Assembly (NCBI RefSeq): GCF_009674775.1
Contig: NZ_WKKE01000032.1
Span: forward strand, 1 to 46,565
Reading direction: 5' to 3'
From: Flavobacterium sp. LC2016-23
GTDB taxonomy: Bacteria > Bacteroidota > Bacteroidia > Flavobacteriales > Flavobacteriaceae
DNA: 46,565 bases
In this document: positions 9,610 through 17,853 of the stretch, piece by piece
Position numbering within the stretch: position 1 is the stretch's first letter
Layout of the letters: each line of letters starts with the position of its first letter
The notes under the pieces: generated by a model
The model's input: only the letters and a program-made list of their open reading frames with translations
The model's database searches: none
What the model was told of the DNA's origin: nothing
Position numbers and translations under genes: made by a program

Positions 9610-9766
9610 TTTACCGCAAGGAACGCAAGGATTTTTATCAAAGATTGCTTTAGAAAGCGCAAAGTTCGCAATCCCGATAGCTATTGGGATTGTATTGAGT
9701 TAGCTTTGCGAACTTTGCGTATTTAAGGCATTGTTACATAAAAATCCTTGCGTCCGTTGCGGTAAA
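9610..9766. repeat. Nested inverted repeat (MITE- or REP-like)
   Basis: The outer arms of 29 bases (9610-9638 and 9738-9766) pair with two mismatches. Inside lie a second pair (GCAAAGTTCGCAA near 9659-9671 against TTGCGAACTTTGC near 9707-9719) and a third small one (AATCCC/GGGATT). The whole could fold as a long cruciform or RNA hairpin. No transposase gene or target duplication is visible. Confidence 0.65.
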
Positions 9767-9810
9767 AAATCGGTATTGAGTACTCGTTTCGATGTAATTC
9801 AAAATTGGTG

Positions 9811-9873
9811 TCAGGCTGAGCGGAGTCGAAGCCCTTTCCATGTGAAAAAGCCTTCGACTCCGCTCAGGATGAC
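9811..9873. repeat. REP-like palindrome, copy 1
   Basis: A perfect 16-bp stem (CTGAGCGGAGTCGAAG at 9816-9831, CTTCGACTCCGCTCAG at 9852-9867) surrounds a 20-base loop. The element is preceded by AATTCAAAATTGGTGTCAGG. A second copy with the same preceding sequence is at 35935-35994, so this is a dispersed element. The two copies bracket the eCIS structural genes. Confidence 0.75.
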
Positions 9874-10077
9874 ATTGAGTTATAAAAGAATAAAGATATT
9901 TTACTCCAATTTATTCTTTTATCTATTTGTTTTTATATCAAATAAGAGTTGCAGTGAGTTATACCCAAAAGGGTTAGTGAGTCTGTTTTATGCTTTCCAC
10001 AACAGATAGGCGTTGATCTCTATTCTAGTGAGACACATACGGATAAAATTTTTCTTTTTCACGCAAAAAAAGCCCCT

Positions 10078-10175
10078 GTCTACATTTTGTCTACAAAAGT
10101 GTCAGAATTTTACCGAATGTATACGAAAAGTATATTCTGAAAATCTCTTTTGGATTAATTTCCGAAGTACTTTTA
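10078..10175 (+). promoter_or_regulatory. Candidate operator/promoter region of the eCIS operon
   Basis: There is a direct repeat GTCTACA (10078-10084 and 10089-10095, 11 bases apart). An interrupted palindrome follows (GAATGTATAC at 10115-10124, GTATATTC at 10130-10137). GTACTTTTA at 10167-10175 is identical to a 9-mer upstream of the regulator gene. These lie 60-160 bases before the first eCIS ATG. No clean TAnnTTTG/TTG pair is visible, so the exact promoter is unresolved. Confidence 0.35.
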
Positions 10176-10237
10176 CCAGTATAATCTGACTACCAGTTTG
10201 TTTGGTTGGTTCAGCTGAAATTTAGAATTACTCAACC

Positions 10238-10807
10238 ATGATACATCAGTCACTTGTATTTACGAATAAATTGCTGGGACAGTTTTTGAAAAACCGTTTT
10301 GGACTGGACGAAGAAAAAATCGTCCTGAATTATCTTATTGATACCAACGGGGCCTTTCCGAAAGCCAACCAGAACAAAGTCGTTTTATCGCTGATTAATG
10401 TCGAAAAAGAAACCAATCAGCCCTTCTATATTAAAAACAAAAGGCTCGAAAACGGTAATTACTCGAGTTTTAATCCCGTAGAAAAATACAATCTGGATAT
10501 CCTGATCAGCAGCAATTTTGATGATTATACCGAGTCCTTAAAATTTCTGGACGCTATTATGTACTTTTTTCAGATCAACAATTATTTAGATGCTTCCTCC
10601 TCTTCGAGTATTCCCGATGGAATCACCAGACTGGAATTTGAATATGAAAAAATCTCCTACCACCAGATGCACAGTTTATGGACGGCCATGGGAGCCAAAT
10701 ACCAGCCTTCGATCATTTACAAGATGAAACTAATCAAAGTTCAGGCGAATGAAATGACCGAAATCATACCGGCGGTTACGAATACCAATAACACGATACT
10801 GTCATGA
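10238..10807 (+). CDS. eCIS cap / tube-terminator protein, DUF4255 (Pvc16/Afp16-like)
   Basis: This 189-residue protein is of the DUF4255 (Pvc16 N-terminal) type. It has an LNYLIDTNGAFP motif, VVLSLINVEKE, and the strand NLDILISSNFDDYTESLKFLDAIMYFFQ followed by LEFEYEKISYHQMHSLWTAMGAKYQPS. In AFP/PVC-like particles this family caps the distal end of tube and sheath and fixes tail length. It is the first gene of the operon. Its stop codon overlaps the next start (ATGA), implying coupled translation. In AFP and PVC the cap gene is last, so a first position matches the Bacteroidota arrangement. The family call is firm; the role is by homology. Confidence 0.85.
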   Translation: MIHQSLVFTNKLLGQFLKNRFGLDEEKIVLNYLIDTNGAFPKANQNKVVLSLINVEKETNQPFYIKNKRLENGNYSSFNPVEKYNLDILISSNFDDYTESLKFLDAIMYFFQINNYLDASSSSSIPDGITRLEFEYEKISYHQMHSLWTAMGAKYQPSIIYKMKLIKVQANEMTEIIPAVTNTNNTILS

Positions 10808-11631
10808 GTCAGAGTGTTTACATAAAAGCCTTTGATGTTCTGGTGTACCATACTTTTTTTGATACCGGCAAATGCAACTGCCTGCATTTTATTCCGGACC
10901 CTGCTGCCGAAAAACTATTCCGGAAATTTGGCCTGCGAATGAATCACCTTTCCAATGGATTTGAACTTTACTTGCAATCTAACTCAACCGTAACCGATAC
11001 CTTAAATTATATATCGAAAACCACGGCGCTGGAGTATTTCGAATTCAGTATTCAGTCCGATAATCCTTTTTTTGAGCTTTTCACCGCAATGCCAATCAAC
11101 TTTGCGGGACAAATTACCTATACCAGCAAAGATCCTAAAAATCAGGACAGCAACGGTACTGTAATACTGCAGGAAACCTTAGCCCAGGAAAAATCCGGTT
11201 CGTTTTTAGGGGTACTGAGAATTTATTTTGAAGATCTTGCCACTACAAATCCGTTGCATTTTGAACTGCATTTTACAGCCCGCGCAACGCAGTGGCAGTA
11301 TTACGTGATTAATAAAAATGCCGTTCCGCTCAGCCATCCGGTCATTAGCGAAAAAGGCAAGATGCAGTTTGAGGGGCCACAACAGGTCGTATTGCCCACA
11401 GGAGAAAAAGCACTCCTTTTTACCTCCGGCGAAACTGATCTTACGCTTAGCGAAAAACCAAAATACAAATTTGATTTAAGCAGTAAAAGTGAACCCAACG
11501 AATCCGGTCAGCCCAATTCAAATGGCAAAGTACTGCTGAAAGGACTGCCTGTTCCCGATGTTTCCCGGATTGGAATCATTGACAGCACAGGGAATATTCA
11601 AGTTACATCACCCATGTATATCTATTTATAA
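10804..11631 (+). CDS. Uncharacterised eCIS-associated protein, possible second cap or adaptor
   Basis: I do not recognise a family in these 275 residues. The protein is beta-rich, with no signal peptide or transmembrane segment. Its N-terminal 90 residues (YHTFFDTGKCNCLHFIPD, then KFGLRMNHLSNGFELYL) look like one globular domain and the rest like a second, ending in an IQVTSPMYIYL strand. The start overlaps the stop of the DUF4255 cap gene by four bases and the sheath gene follows 37 bases later. Position between cap and sheath suggests a terminal adaptor. AlgoCIS-type particles use two cap-region proteins, so a partner of the preceding gene is a reasonable inference, unproven here. Confidence 0.6.
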   Translation: MSQSVYIKAFDVLVYHTFFDTGKCNCLHFIPDPAAEKLFRKFGLRMNHLSNGFELYLQSNSTVTDTLNYISKTTALEYFEFSIQSDNPFFELFTAMPINFAGQITYTSKDPKNQDSNGTVILQETLAQEKSGSFLGVLRIYFEDLATTNPLHFELHFTARATQWQYYVINKNAVPLSHPVISEKGKMQFEGPQQVVLPTGEKALLFTSGETDLTLSEKPKYKFDLSSKSEPNESGQPNSNGKVLLKGLPVPDVSRIGIIDSTGNIQVTSPMYIYL

Positions 11632-11668
11632 AAAACTATTTAAAAATGAACATTAAAAACTAAAATCA

Positions 11669-13246
11669 ATGAATTTATCTACCATCCAAACTCCTGGTGT
11701 TTACATTCAAGAATTAAATGCTTTTCCGAATTCCGTTGTAGCAGTCGCTACGGCAGTACCAGCATTTATTGGATACACACCCCAAGCTTCTTACGAAGGG
11801 AAATCGTATACGAATGTTCCGGTAAGAATTACCTCGTTTGCTGATTTTCAAGCCTTTTTTTGTTACCCGGATCCTCCGCTTCCCGCGAGTCCTGCGAAAC
11901 AATATAGTCCTGAATATTACTTGGTAAAAGAAGACAGTCAACCTAAAAAGGGAGATTATATGCTGATCGGAGGATCCTTCTACTCCATTGTTCCGGATCC
12001 TACTACGGTGTATTATCTGTACAACAGTGTGCGCCTTTTTTATGAAAACGGTGGCGGTGACGCGTACATTGTATCTGTGGGTACGTACGGAACCTCATCT
12101 AAAAAACCAATGACAGCCGGTACACCGCTTATCAATCCGAACGTGCAGTTAAACGACCTGACTACGGGTCTTGCCCTGCTAAAAAATGAGCCGGAACCTA
12201 CCATGTATATTTGCCCTGAGGCCACCTTACTAAGTGTAGCAGACAATGGTACGCTTATGGAAACCATGCTGTTGCAATGTACCACGATGCAGACGGCCAT
12301 GTGTTTGTTTGATATTATTGGAGGCGATGATCCGGACCCGATTTTATATACGCAGGACATATCTAACTTTAGAATGAATACCGGATCTGTAGGATTGAAT
12401 TACGGAATGGCCTACTACCCTTTTATCGGGACCACCATCATGCAAAATCAGGATATTGATTATACCAATCTATTTGGCGGAGACCTCAAACAATTAGAAC
12501 CGATCATCAATCCGCCAAGTGCACCCAATGCAAGTGTGGCCGCGATTATTGCCGGGATTCAGAATCCGGCCAGTACGTTAACCGTGACCCAGAACAATAA
12601 TGCGCTTTTAATTGCGAGTCAGACATACTCCCTGATTATCAAACATGTATTAAGTGATGCCAACATCCTTCCTCCAAGCGGGGCTATGGCCGGAGTCATT
12701 ACCACTACAGACAATGCGGTTGGTCCGTGGCAGGCACCTGCCAATACTTCTATAGTAGGAGCAGCTTCGTTACCGATTTGTATTTCAGAAAGCCAGCAGG
12801 CCAATTTAAACGTAGATGCTGTTTCGGGTAAATCGATCAATGCGATTCGTTTGTTTAACGGACTTGGCATTTTGATCTGGGGGGCCAGAACGCTGGATGG
12901 AAACAGTCAGGACTGGCGATACATTCCGGTACGAAGAACGATGATCTTCCTGGAGCAATCCTGTAAACTGGCGGCTCAGGCTTATGTTTTCCAGCCGAAC
13001 GACAAAAATACCTGGGAAGCGGTCATCTCGATGATTTCAAGTTTTTTAACTTCCATCTGGAAACAGGGCGGTTTGCAGGGTGCCAGTGCCTCTGATGCTT
13101 TTTCTGTAGCCTGTGGACTGGGTTCGACCATGACGGGAGATGATATCCTGAACGGCTTTATGAATGTTACCGTAAAAGTAGCAGTAGTACATCCGGCGGA
13201 ATTCATTGTACTGACCTTTCAACAGCAAATGGTAGCTTCCAGTTAA
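11669..13246 (+). CDS. Contractile sheath protein (phage tail sheath family)
   Basis: This 525-residue protein begins with the sheath signature TPGVYIQE followed by AVPAFIGYTPQ. It ends with the conserved C-terminal sheath domain (RLFNGLGILIWGARTL, WRYIPVRRTMIFLEQSCK, and VKVAVVHPAEFIVLTFQQQ). This is the contractile outer cylinder that shortens and drives the tube into the target. Residues about 150-330 form the more variable outer insertion. Only one sheath gene is present, unlike the three paralogues of AFP/PVC, so all sheath layers including the baseplate-proximal one must come from it. The identification is secure. Confidence 0.95.
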   Translation: MNLSTIQTPGVYIQELNAFPNSVVAVATAVPAFIGYTPQASYEGKSYTNVPVRITSFADFQAFFCYPDPPLPASPAKQYSPEYYLVKEDSQPKKGDYMLIGGSFYSIVPDPTTVYYLYNSVRLFYENGGGDAYIVSVGTYGTSSKKPMTAGTPLINPNVQLNDLTTGLALLKNEPEPTMYICPEATLLSVADNGTLMETMLLQCTTMQTAMCLFDIIGGDDPDPILYTQDISNFRMNTGSVGLNYGMAYYPFIGTTIMQNQDIDYTNLFGGDLKQLEPIINPPSAPNASVAAIIAGIQNPASTLTVTQNNNALLIASQTYSLIIKHVLSDANILPPSGAMAGVITTTDNAVGPWQAPANTSIVGAASLPICISESQQANLNVDAVSGKSINAIRLFNGLGILIWGARTLDGNSQDWRYIPVRRTMIFLEQSCKLAAQAYVFQPNDKNTWEAVISMISSFLTSIWKQGGLQGASASDAFSVACGLGSTMTGDDILNGFMNVTVKVAVVHPAEFIVLTFQQQMVASS

Positions 13247-13296
13247 GCAGCAATCAACTCAATTTAAGTAAATTTTTAATTTAAAAATAAAATATT

Positions 13297-13767
13297 ATGC
13301 CAACAGATGATGGAAGCGTACAAGGCGCAACGTGGCCGATGCCTAAGTTTAGGTTTGAAGTAGATCTTGGAACCGAACTGACAAAAGTAGCTTTTCAGGA
13401 AGTTACAGGAATGGATGTCGAAAATCAAATTATAGAATACCGTAAAAGTAACAGTCCGCTTTTTTCTGTCGAAAAAATGCCCGGAATTACCAAATACGGC
13501 AATATTACCATGAAACGAGGCATCTTCGTAAATGATAATACGTTTTGGGACTGGCACCAGCAGGTGGTCATGAATACGATTAAAAGAAGAACCGTACTGA
13601 TCAAGTTACTGGACGAAAAAGGAAATGTGACCATGCAATGGACGCTAAACAATGCCTGGCCAACTAAAATTACCAGTACAGATCTGAAATCTGACGGAAA
13701 TGAAGTGGCCGTAGACACGATAGAAATTGCACACGAACAGCTAATCATTAAAAACGGTGGCAAATAG
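13297..13767 (+). CDS. eCIS inner tube protein 1 (gp19/Pvc1-like)
   Basis: This 156-residue Hcp/gp19-type tube protein has PKFRFEVDLG, then FQEVTGMDVENQIIEYRKSN, KYGNITMKRGIF, and a C-terminal VAVDTIEIAHEQL strand, the normal length and order for the family. It forms the hexameric rings of the inner tube whose lumen carries effectors. It lies 50 bases after the sheath gene and overlaps the second tube gene by 11 bases. Probably the main tube subunit, because the paralogue behind it is more divergent. Confidence 0.92.
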   Translation: MPTDDGSVQGATWPMPKFRFEVDLGTELTKVAFQEVTGMDVENQIIEYRKSNSPLFSVEKMPGITKYGNITMKRGIFVNDNTFWDWHQQVVMNTIKRRTVLIKLLDEKGNVTMQWTLNNAWPTKITSTDLKSDGNEVAVDTIEIAHEQLIIKNGGK

Positions 13768-14224
13768 TGATTATCCGGTTAGCTTTTATTTTACACTCTC
13801 CTTTTCAGGTGTAGATGCAGCTTTCAAGGAAGTATCCGGTATTTCTAAAGAATTAAGCATGGAAGAAATTGTTTGCGGAGGCGAAAACAGGTTTAAATAC
13901 CGCCTCCCAACAGTTTCCAACAGTCAGAACTTAATCCTGAAAAGAGCCATTGTTCCTGTCGGGTCCCAATTGGTAAACTGGTGCGCCAACTGTATTGATC
14001 AGGGACTATCGAATCCGATCCAGCCGCACAATGTGATACTGAGCCTGCTCAATGCAAACGGTATTGTCTGCATGCAGTGGACATTCAATAATGCCTATCC
14101 GGTTAAATATGCCGTTTCTGACCTCAACTCTCAGGAAAGCGGGATTGCCATTGAATCTATTGAACTGGCCTATACCTATTTCAATATTTCATCGAAAACA
14201 ACTTTTGAAAATCTTTTTACCTGA
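13757..14224 (+). CDS. eCIS inner tube protein 2 (Pvc5-like, baseplate-proximal)
   Basis: A 155-residue paralogue of the preceding tube protein with matching landmarks: SFYFTLSFSGVDAAFKEVSGI, FKYRLPTV, LILKRAIVP, WTFNNAYPVKYAVSDLN and IESIELAYTYF. The start is GTG, inside the end of tube gene 1. The next in-frame ATG would remove about 35 conserved residues, so GTG is preferred. By analogy with Pvc5/Afp5 it probably forms the first tube ring that joins the tube to the spike hub. Paralogy is clear; the proximal position is inferred. Confidence 0.85.
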   Translation: MANSDYPVSFYFTLSFSGVDAAFKEVSGISKELSMEEIVCGGENRFKYRLPTVSNSQNLILKRAIVPVGSQLVNWCANCIDQGLSNPIQPHNVILSLLNANGIVCMQWTFNNAYPVKYAVSDLNSQESGIAIESIELAYTYFNISSKTTFENLFT

Positions 14225-14229
14225 TACCT

Positions 14230-14400
14230 ATGCCAATCGAAATAAGGGAACTCATTATCAAAACAGAGATTGTAAGCAGCCATGCGAAACACTCTTCTGT
14301 AGCCAAAGAAAAAGAATTGTCTCTTTTGAGGAAACAATTGCTCGAAGAATGCAAAAGATTAATCGCCGAGAAAAATCAGATCAACAGCTATAAACGTTAA
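14230..14400 (+). CDS. DUF5908-family small eCIS protein (Pvc6 position)
   Basis: A short gene of 56 codons plus stop, from ATG (14230) to TAA (14398-14400). It begins MPIEIRELIIKTEI and continues as a charged helix (KEKELSLLRKQLLEECKRL). It starts 5 bases after the tube 2 stop and ends 11 bases before the next gene. The PIEIREL-I-K opening is typical of DUF5908 proteins, which occupy this slot in eCIS operons. Exact function is not established. A longer open frame in another phase (14052-14393) overlaps it and tube 2 but has no family features. Confidence 0.8.
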   Translation: MPIEIRELIIKTEIVSSHAKHSSVAKEKELSLLRKQLLEECKRLIAEKNQINSYKR

Positions 14401-14411
14401 AGAAGAAACAA

Positions 14412-15089
14412 ATGGCAGGTTTAGAACTCATGAAAATTACGGGATACACTGACGAAGAATTTGAAAACAAATTCGCCGGGAATCCGTATGCCTTTATGAT
14501 AAATCCGGAATCGATCAAGGTACAAAAAAGCATTGAATACAACGAACAGCAGGCACCTGCTACCAGCTCTGCCTCACAAAAATATAAAAGCACTCCTAGC
14601 GATAAATTAAGTTTTGAAATTGTCATAGACTGTACCGGTGTGGTGGACAGCAAACGGGTGGATATGGCGAAAGAAATTAACGCTTTGGAAACCATTATTT
14701 ACACCTACAACGGAAAAATCCACCGTCCGAATTTTGTAAAAGTACAATGGGGACAAAATATTACTTTTAATGGTGTACTGGACTCGATTGACATTTCGTA
14801 TACCTTGTTTAAACCCGATGGAAGTCCGCTGAGAGCCAAAATAGCGTTGTCCTTCAGCCAGTATGTTTCTCCCAAAGCGGTCACCATGATTGACGCGCCC
14901 GAGTCTCCCGACTTAACGCATATAGTCACGGTGTCCGAAGGAATGTCGTTACCCCAATTGTGCCTGCAAACCTGGAATGACGATTCGCTTTACATACAAG
15001 TCGCCCAATACAACAAACTCAATAAATTCAGGAACCTGAATGGCATTGATAAACTCATATTTCCTCCTGTAAATCCTTCTAACTCATGA
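14412..15089 (+). CDS. Baseplate hub/tube-initiator protein with LysM domain (Pvc7-like)
   Basis: This 225-residue protein has an N-terminal CIS tube-hub domain (FMINPESIKVQKSIEYNEQQ, then LSFEIVIDCTGVV, FVKVQWGQNITFNGVLDSIDISYTLF with a DGSPLRA turn). A C-terminal LysM module follows (about 170-222, HIVTVSEGMSLPQLC ending IDKLIFPP). In PVC and T4-like tails this protein (gp53/Pvc7-type) links spike, tube and baseplate, and LysM helps anchor it. The stop overlaps the next ATG by four bases, so it is translationally coupled to its structural partner, the spike. Confidence 0.88.
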   Translation: MAGLELMKITGYTDEEFENKFAGNPYAFMINPESIKVQKSIEYNEQQAPATSSASQKYKSTPSDKLSFEIVIDCTGVVDSKRVDMAKEINALETIIYTYNGKIHRPNFVKVQWGQNITFNGVLDSIDISYTLFKPDGSPLRAKIALSFSQYVSPKAVTMIDAPESPDLTHIVTVSEGMSLPQLCLQTWNDDSLYIQVAQYNKLNKFRNLNGIDKLIFPPVNPSNS

Positions 15090-16885
15090 GTACTTCTAGT
15101 GAAATAAAAACCGGCGGCATCGCAACCTTCTCTATTCAGGTCAATGGCAGCACCATACCGGACGAACTGAGCGTGTTTTCGGTTCACATCGAAAAAAGCG
15201 TCAACCGTATCGCCAGTGCTAAAATTGTCATTTTAGACGGAGAAGCCAGTACGGGGGAATTTGAGGCGAGCTCTTCGGCCACTTTTGTACCGGGCGCAAC
15301 GATTAGTATCCTCGCGGGTTATGATACCAATAATGCCGTAATTTTTACAGGCTTAATCATGAGCCAGTCCATTCGCATTGACAGTCTGATAGGATCGGCT
15401 TTGGAAATTGAATGTAGTGATGCAGCTGTAAAAATGATTGTAGGCCGCAAAAGCCTGACGTATTCGAATCAAAAAGACAGCGATATTATTTCGTCCATTA
15501 TCGGAAACTATTCCGGATTAAGTGCCAATGTGACGGCTACCACGACCACCTGGCCCGAACAGGTCCAATATTATGTAACGGACTGGGACTATATTTTAGC
15601 CCTTGCCGAAACCAACGGCTTAATCGTAACGACCCTAAACGGTAAAGTTTCCGTCACGGCGCCCGACAGCGATACCACCTCTGTCCTTACCGTGACTTAT
15701 GGCGATAATTTACTGGAATTTAATGCCAAACTAAACGCTGTGAATCAATTAGGGAATGTAACGGCTAATACCTGGGATTATAAAAATCAGGAAGTCATTA
15801 ATAGTGAGGCCACGCCAAATGTAACCGGATCCGGGAATTTAAGCTCCAAAAAATTATCAGAAGTGATTGGGCTCTCTGCTTTTCAGCTGCAGACTTCAGC
15901 ACCTTTGGAAACAGCCGACTTAAATACCTGGTCCAAAGCACAAATCATTAAAAGTGAATATTCCAAAATAACCGGTGAAGCCAAATTTCAGGGCACCAAC
16001 GTGATTGAACCCGGAAAATATATGACTTTTAATGGTCTTGGGGATCGTTTTAACGGGGATTACCTCATCGCGGGCGTTGTGCATGATCTCTCACAGGGAA
16101 ACTGGATTTCTGAAGTCTATCTGGGTGTTTCGCCGCTTTGGTTTACCGAAAAACCCGATGTAATGTCTCCCCCGGCCTCCGGGCTTATTCCGGGTGCAAG
16201 AGGTTTGTTTAACGGAACGGTAAAACAAATGTATGAAGATCCCGATTCGCAATTTCGCATTCTGGTCAATGTGCCTTTGTTTGATGCCAATGGTGCGGGA
16301 ATCTGGGCAAGGCTCTCCAATTTTTATTCGACCAGTGGCGCCGGAGCTTTCTTTTTGCCCGAAGTCGGAGACGAGGTTATTCTGGGTTTCTTAAACGAAG
16401 ATCCGCGCTATCCTGTCATTCTGGGCAGTTTATACAGTGGTACGAAAATAAAACCTTTTACGGGTTTAGAACCCAACGAAAAAAATTCAGTAAAAGCGAT
16501 TGTATCCAAATCAGGGATTTCGGTGCAATTTGATGATGAGAATATTGTCTGGACCATTGCTACGCCTAATAAAAATACCATCATCATCAGCGACAAGGAT
16601 AAGAAAATCACGATCAGTGATCAGAATCAAAACACTATTGTCATGTCGGAAAGCGGCATTGATCTGTCCAGCCAGAAAAACATCAGTATTTCGGCACAGC
16701 AAAATGTCAGTATCAAAGGCATGCAGGGCGTTACCATCGAATCCAGTGGCGGCGATGTAGCCACAAAAGGCTTAAATATTAAAGATAATGCCGATATGCA
16801 ATATTCCGCTCAGGGCGGGCAAATGGCGCAGGTTTCGGGAGGAATGGAATTAACGCTGAAAGGCGCGATGGTGATGATTAATTGA
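15086..16885 (+). CDS. VgrG-like central spike protein (gp27-gp5 fusion, Pvc8-like)
   Basis: A 599-residue Vgr-family spike. Residues 1-350 resemble gp27 (IEKSVNRIASAKIVILDGEAS, GLIMSQSIRI, YVTDWDYILALAETNGL). A gp5 OB fold follows (about 375-460: DSQFRILVNVPLFD, WARLSNFYS, EVGDEVILGFLNEDPRYPVILGSLY). The last about 130 residues form a beta-helix needle with repeating strands (NTIIISDKDKKITISDQ, GVTIESSGGD). No lysozyme or toxin extension is attached. It trimerises on the hub and carries the PAAR tip. The downstream PAAR gene is separated by an unusual low-complexity spacer. Confidence 0.93.
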   Translation: MSTSSEIKTGGIATFSIQVNGSTIPDELSVFSVHIEKSVNRIASAKIVILDGEASTGEFEASSSATFVPGATISILAGYDTNNAVIFTGLIMSQSIRIDSLIGSALEIECSDAAVKMIVGRKSLTYSNQKDSDIISSIIGNYSGLSANVTATTTTWPEQVQYYVTDWDYILALAETNGLIVTTLNGKVSVTAPDSDTTSVLTVTYGDNLLEFNAKLNAVNQLGNVTANTWDYKNQEVINSEATPNVTGSGNLSSKKLSEVIGLSAFQLQTSAPLETADLNTWSKAQIIKSEYSKITGEAKFQGTNVIEPGKYMTFNGLGDRFNGDYLIAGVVHDLSQGNWISEVYLGVSPLWFTEKPDVMSPPASGLIPGARGLFNGTVKQMYEDPDSQFRILVNVPLFDANGAGIWARLSNFYSTSGAGAFFLPEVGDEVILGFLNEDPRYPVILGSLYSGTKIKPFTGLEPNEKNSVKAIVSKSGISVQFDDENIVWTIATPNKNTIIISDKDKKITISDQNQNTIVMSESGIDLSSQKNISISAQQNVSIKGMQGVTIESSGGDVATKGLNIKDNADMQYSAQGGQMAQVSGGMELTLKGAMVMIN

Positions 16886-17123
16886 GGTTCTGAGGTTCTG
16901 AGGAGCTAAGGTTTTTAGTTTCAAAGGGGCAAAGGGACAAAGGGACAAAGGTTTTTAGCTTCAGAGGCTCAGAGGAACAAAGATTTAAACTTGGCGACTT
17001 TGCGACTTTGCGTGGAAAAAAGAGTATAGAATAAAGAATAAAGACAAAAGAAAGAAAAACAAACGATCAAACAACAAACAACAAACAATAAACAACAAAC
17101 AATAAACAACAAACAACAAAATT
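16886..17123 (+). repeat. Low-complexity tandem-repeat spacer before the PAAR gene
   Basis: This 238-base gap in an otherwise tightly packed operon is built of successive short repeats: GAGGTTCT (near 16886), CAAAGGGA (near 16930), GCGACTTT (near 16996), then seven or more 7-base units of CAAACAA/TAAACAA (about 17069-17120) up to the ATG. No coding potential is seen. It may tune expression of the downstream genes through RNA structure or an A/C-rich ribosome-entry leader, or be a neutral expansion. Confidence 0.7.
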
Positions 17124-17423
17124 ATGCCACCAGCAGCACGATTAACAGATTTTCACGAATGTCCGATGGTTACTCCTGCCGTGCCGCCGGTCCCCCACGT
17201 CGGCGGGCCAATAATTGGCGTAGGAGAACCAACGGTTCTTATTGCGGGATTACCGGCAGCCCGGGTGGGCGACATGCTGGTTTGTGTAGGGCCGCCGGAT
17301 TCGATCATAAAAGGATCGGCTACGGTAATGATAGGCGGATTGCCCGCCGCAAGAATGGGAGATCAGACTGCTCACGGGGGATCTATTGTCCTTGGAGCCT
17401 TTACGGTAATGATTGGTGGATAA
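17124..17423 (+). CDS. PAAR-domain spike tip (Pvc10-like)
   Basis: This 99-residue protein is a complete PAAR domain: PPAARLTDFHECPM at the N-terminus, two PAARxGD/PAARMGD turns (residues about 50 and 75), TVMIGGLPAAR, and a histidine near the end (TAHGG). PAAR proteins form a metal-stabilised cone that sharpens the VgrG-like spike. It has no C-terminal toxin extension, so it is structural only. Its end overlaps the gp25 gene by 11 bases. Confidence 0.95.
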   Translation: MPPAARLTDFHECPMVTPAVPPVPHVGGPIIGVGEPTVLIAGLPAARVGDMLVCVGPPDSIIKGSATVMIGGLPAARMGDQTAHGGSIVLGAFTVMIGG

Positions 17424-17853
17424 TACTATAGAAAATAAAAGCGAAAATACCTTTTTAGGTTCAGGATGGGCTTTTCCCGTGTCCTTTTCTGTGGGTAATT
17501 ATCAGCTGAATACGTCTGCAAACGAGACGAATATTCACGAGTCTATCAATATTATCCTCAATACCCGAAAAGGAGAACGTACACTGGAAGCCAATTTTGG
17601 TTCCGGCCTGCAACAGTTTATGTTTAGAAAAATTGATCCGAATTTAAAAGGCGAAATTATAGAAGCGGTGAAGTTTTCGTTATTGCGCTATGAACCCAGA
17701 ATAGTGGTTCAGGACGTAAAAGTAGCTTCAACCGATCTGACCAATGGTATCATCGAAATACTGATCATTTACATCTATTCACAAACCAATACCAGACATA
17801 ATTATGTGTTTCCTTTTCACCTGAAGGAAGGAACCAATTTAGCAAAAAAATAA
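17413..17853 (+). CDS. gp25-like baseplate wedge protein (Pvc9-like, GPW/gp25 family)
   Basis: This 146-residue protein has the gp25 core: GWAFPVSF, ESINIILNTRKGERTLEANFGSGLQQFMF, then IEAVKFSLLRYEPRI and VKVASTDLTNGIIEILIIY. Gp25 proteins start sheath polymerisation at the baseplate. The start is TTG (17413) or GTG (17416), both inside the end of the PAAR gene. No suitable ATG exists, so translation is probably coupled to PAAR. The stop shares bases with the next gene's ATG. Confidence 0.92.
   Translation: MVDNTIENKSENTFLGSGWAFPVSFSVGNYQLNTSANETNIHESINIILNTRKGERTLEANFGSGLQQFMFRKIDPNLKGEIIEAVKFSLLRYEPRIVVQDVKVASTDLTNGIIEILIIYIYSQTNTRHNYVFPFHLKEGTNLAKK

Larger units (their letters stand above)
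9465..10237. other. Gene-free repeat-rich leader between regulator and eCIS operon
   Basis: These 773 bases hold, in order, the regulator's terminator, a nested inverted repeat (9610-9766), a REP-like palindrome (9811-9873), an AT-rich stretch and the eCIS operon leader. A 92-codon open frame over the repeats is not a gene, because it merely translates the palindromes. Confidence 0.65.

Noticed and set aside
9731..10009. 92-codon plus-strand open frame
   Set aside because: It spans the nested inverted repeat and the REP-like palindrome; its translation is the palindrome text (ERSRSPFHVKKPSTPLRM) and has no family features.
14052..14393. 113-codon open frame overlapping tube 2 and DUF5908
   Set aside because: Tube 2 and the DUF5908 gene in the other frames have clear family motifs and good spacing; this frame has none.
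17069..17120. Short regular repeats as a possible CRISPR array
   Set aside because: Units are only 7 bases with no spacers and no cas genes nearby; this is low-complexity DNA.
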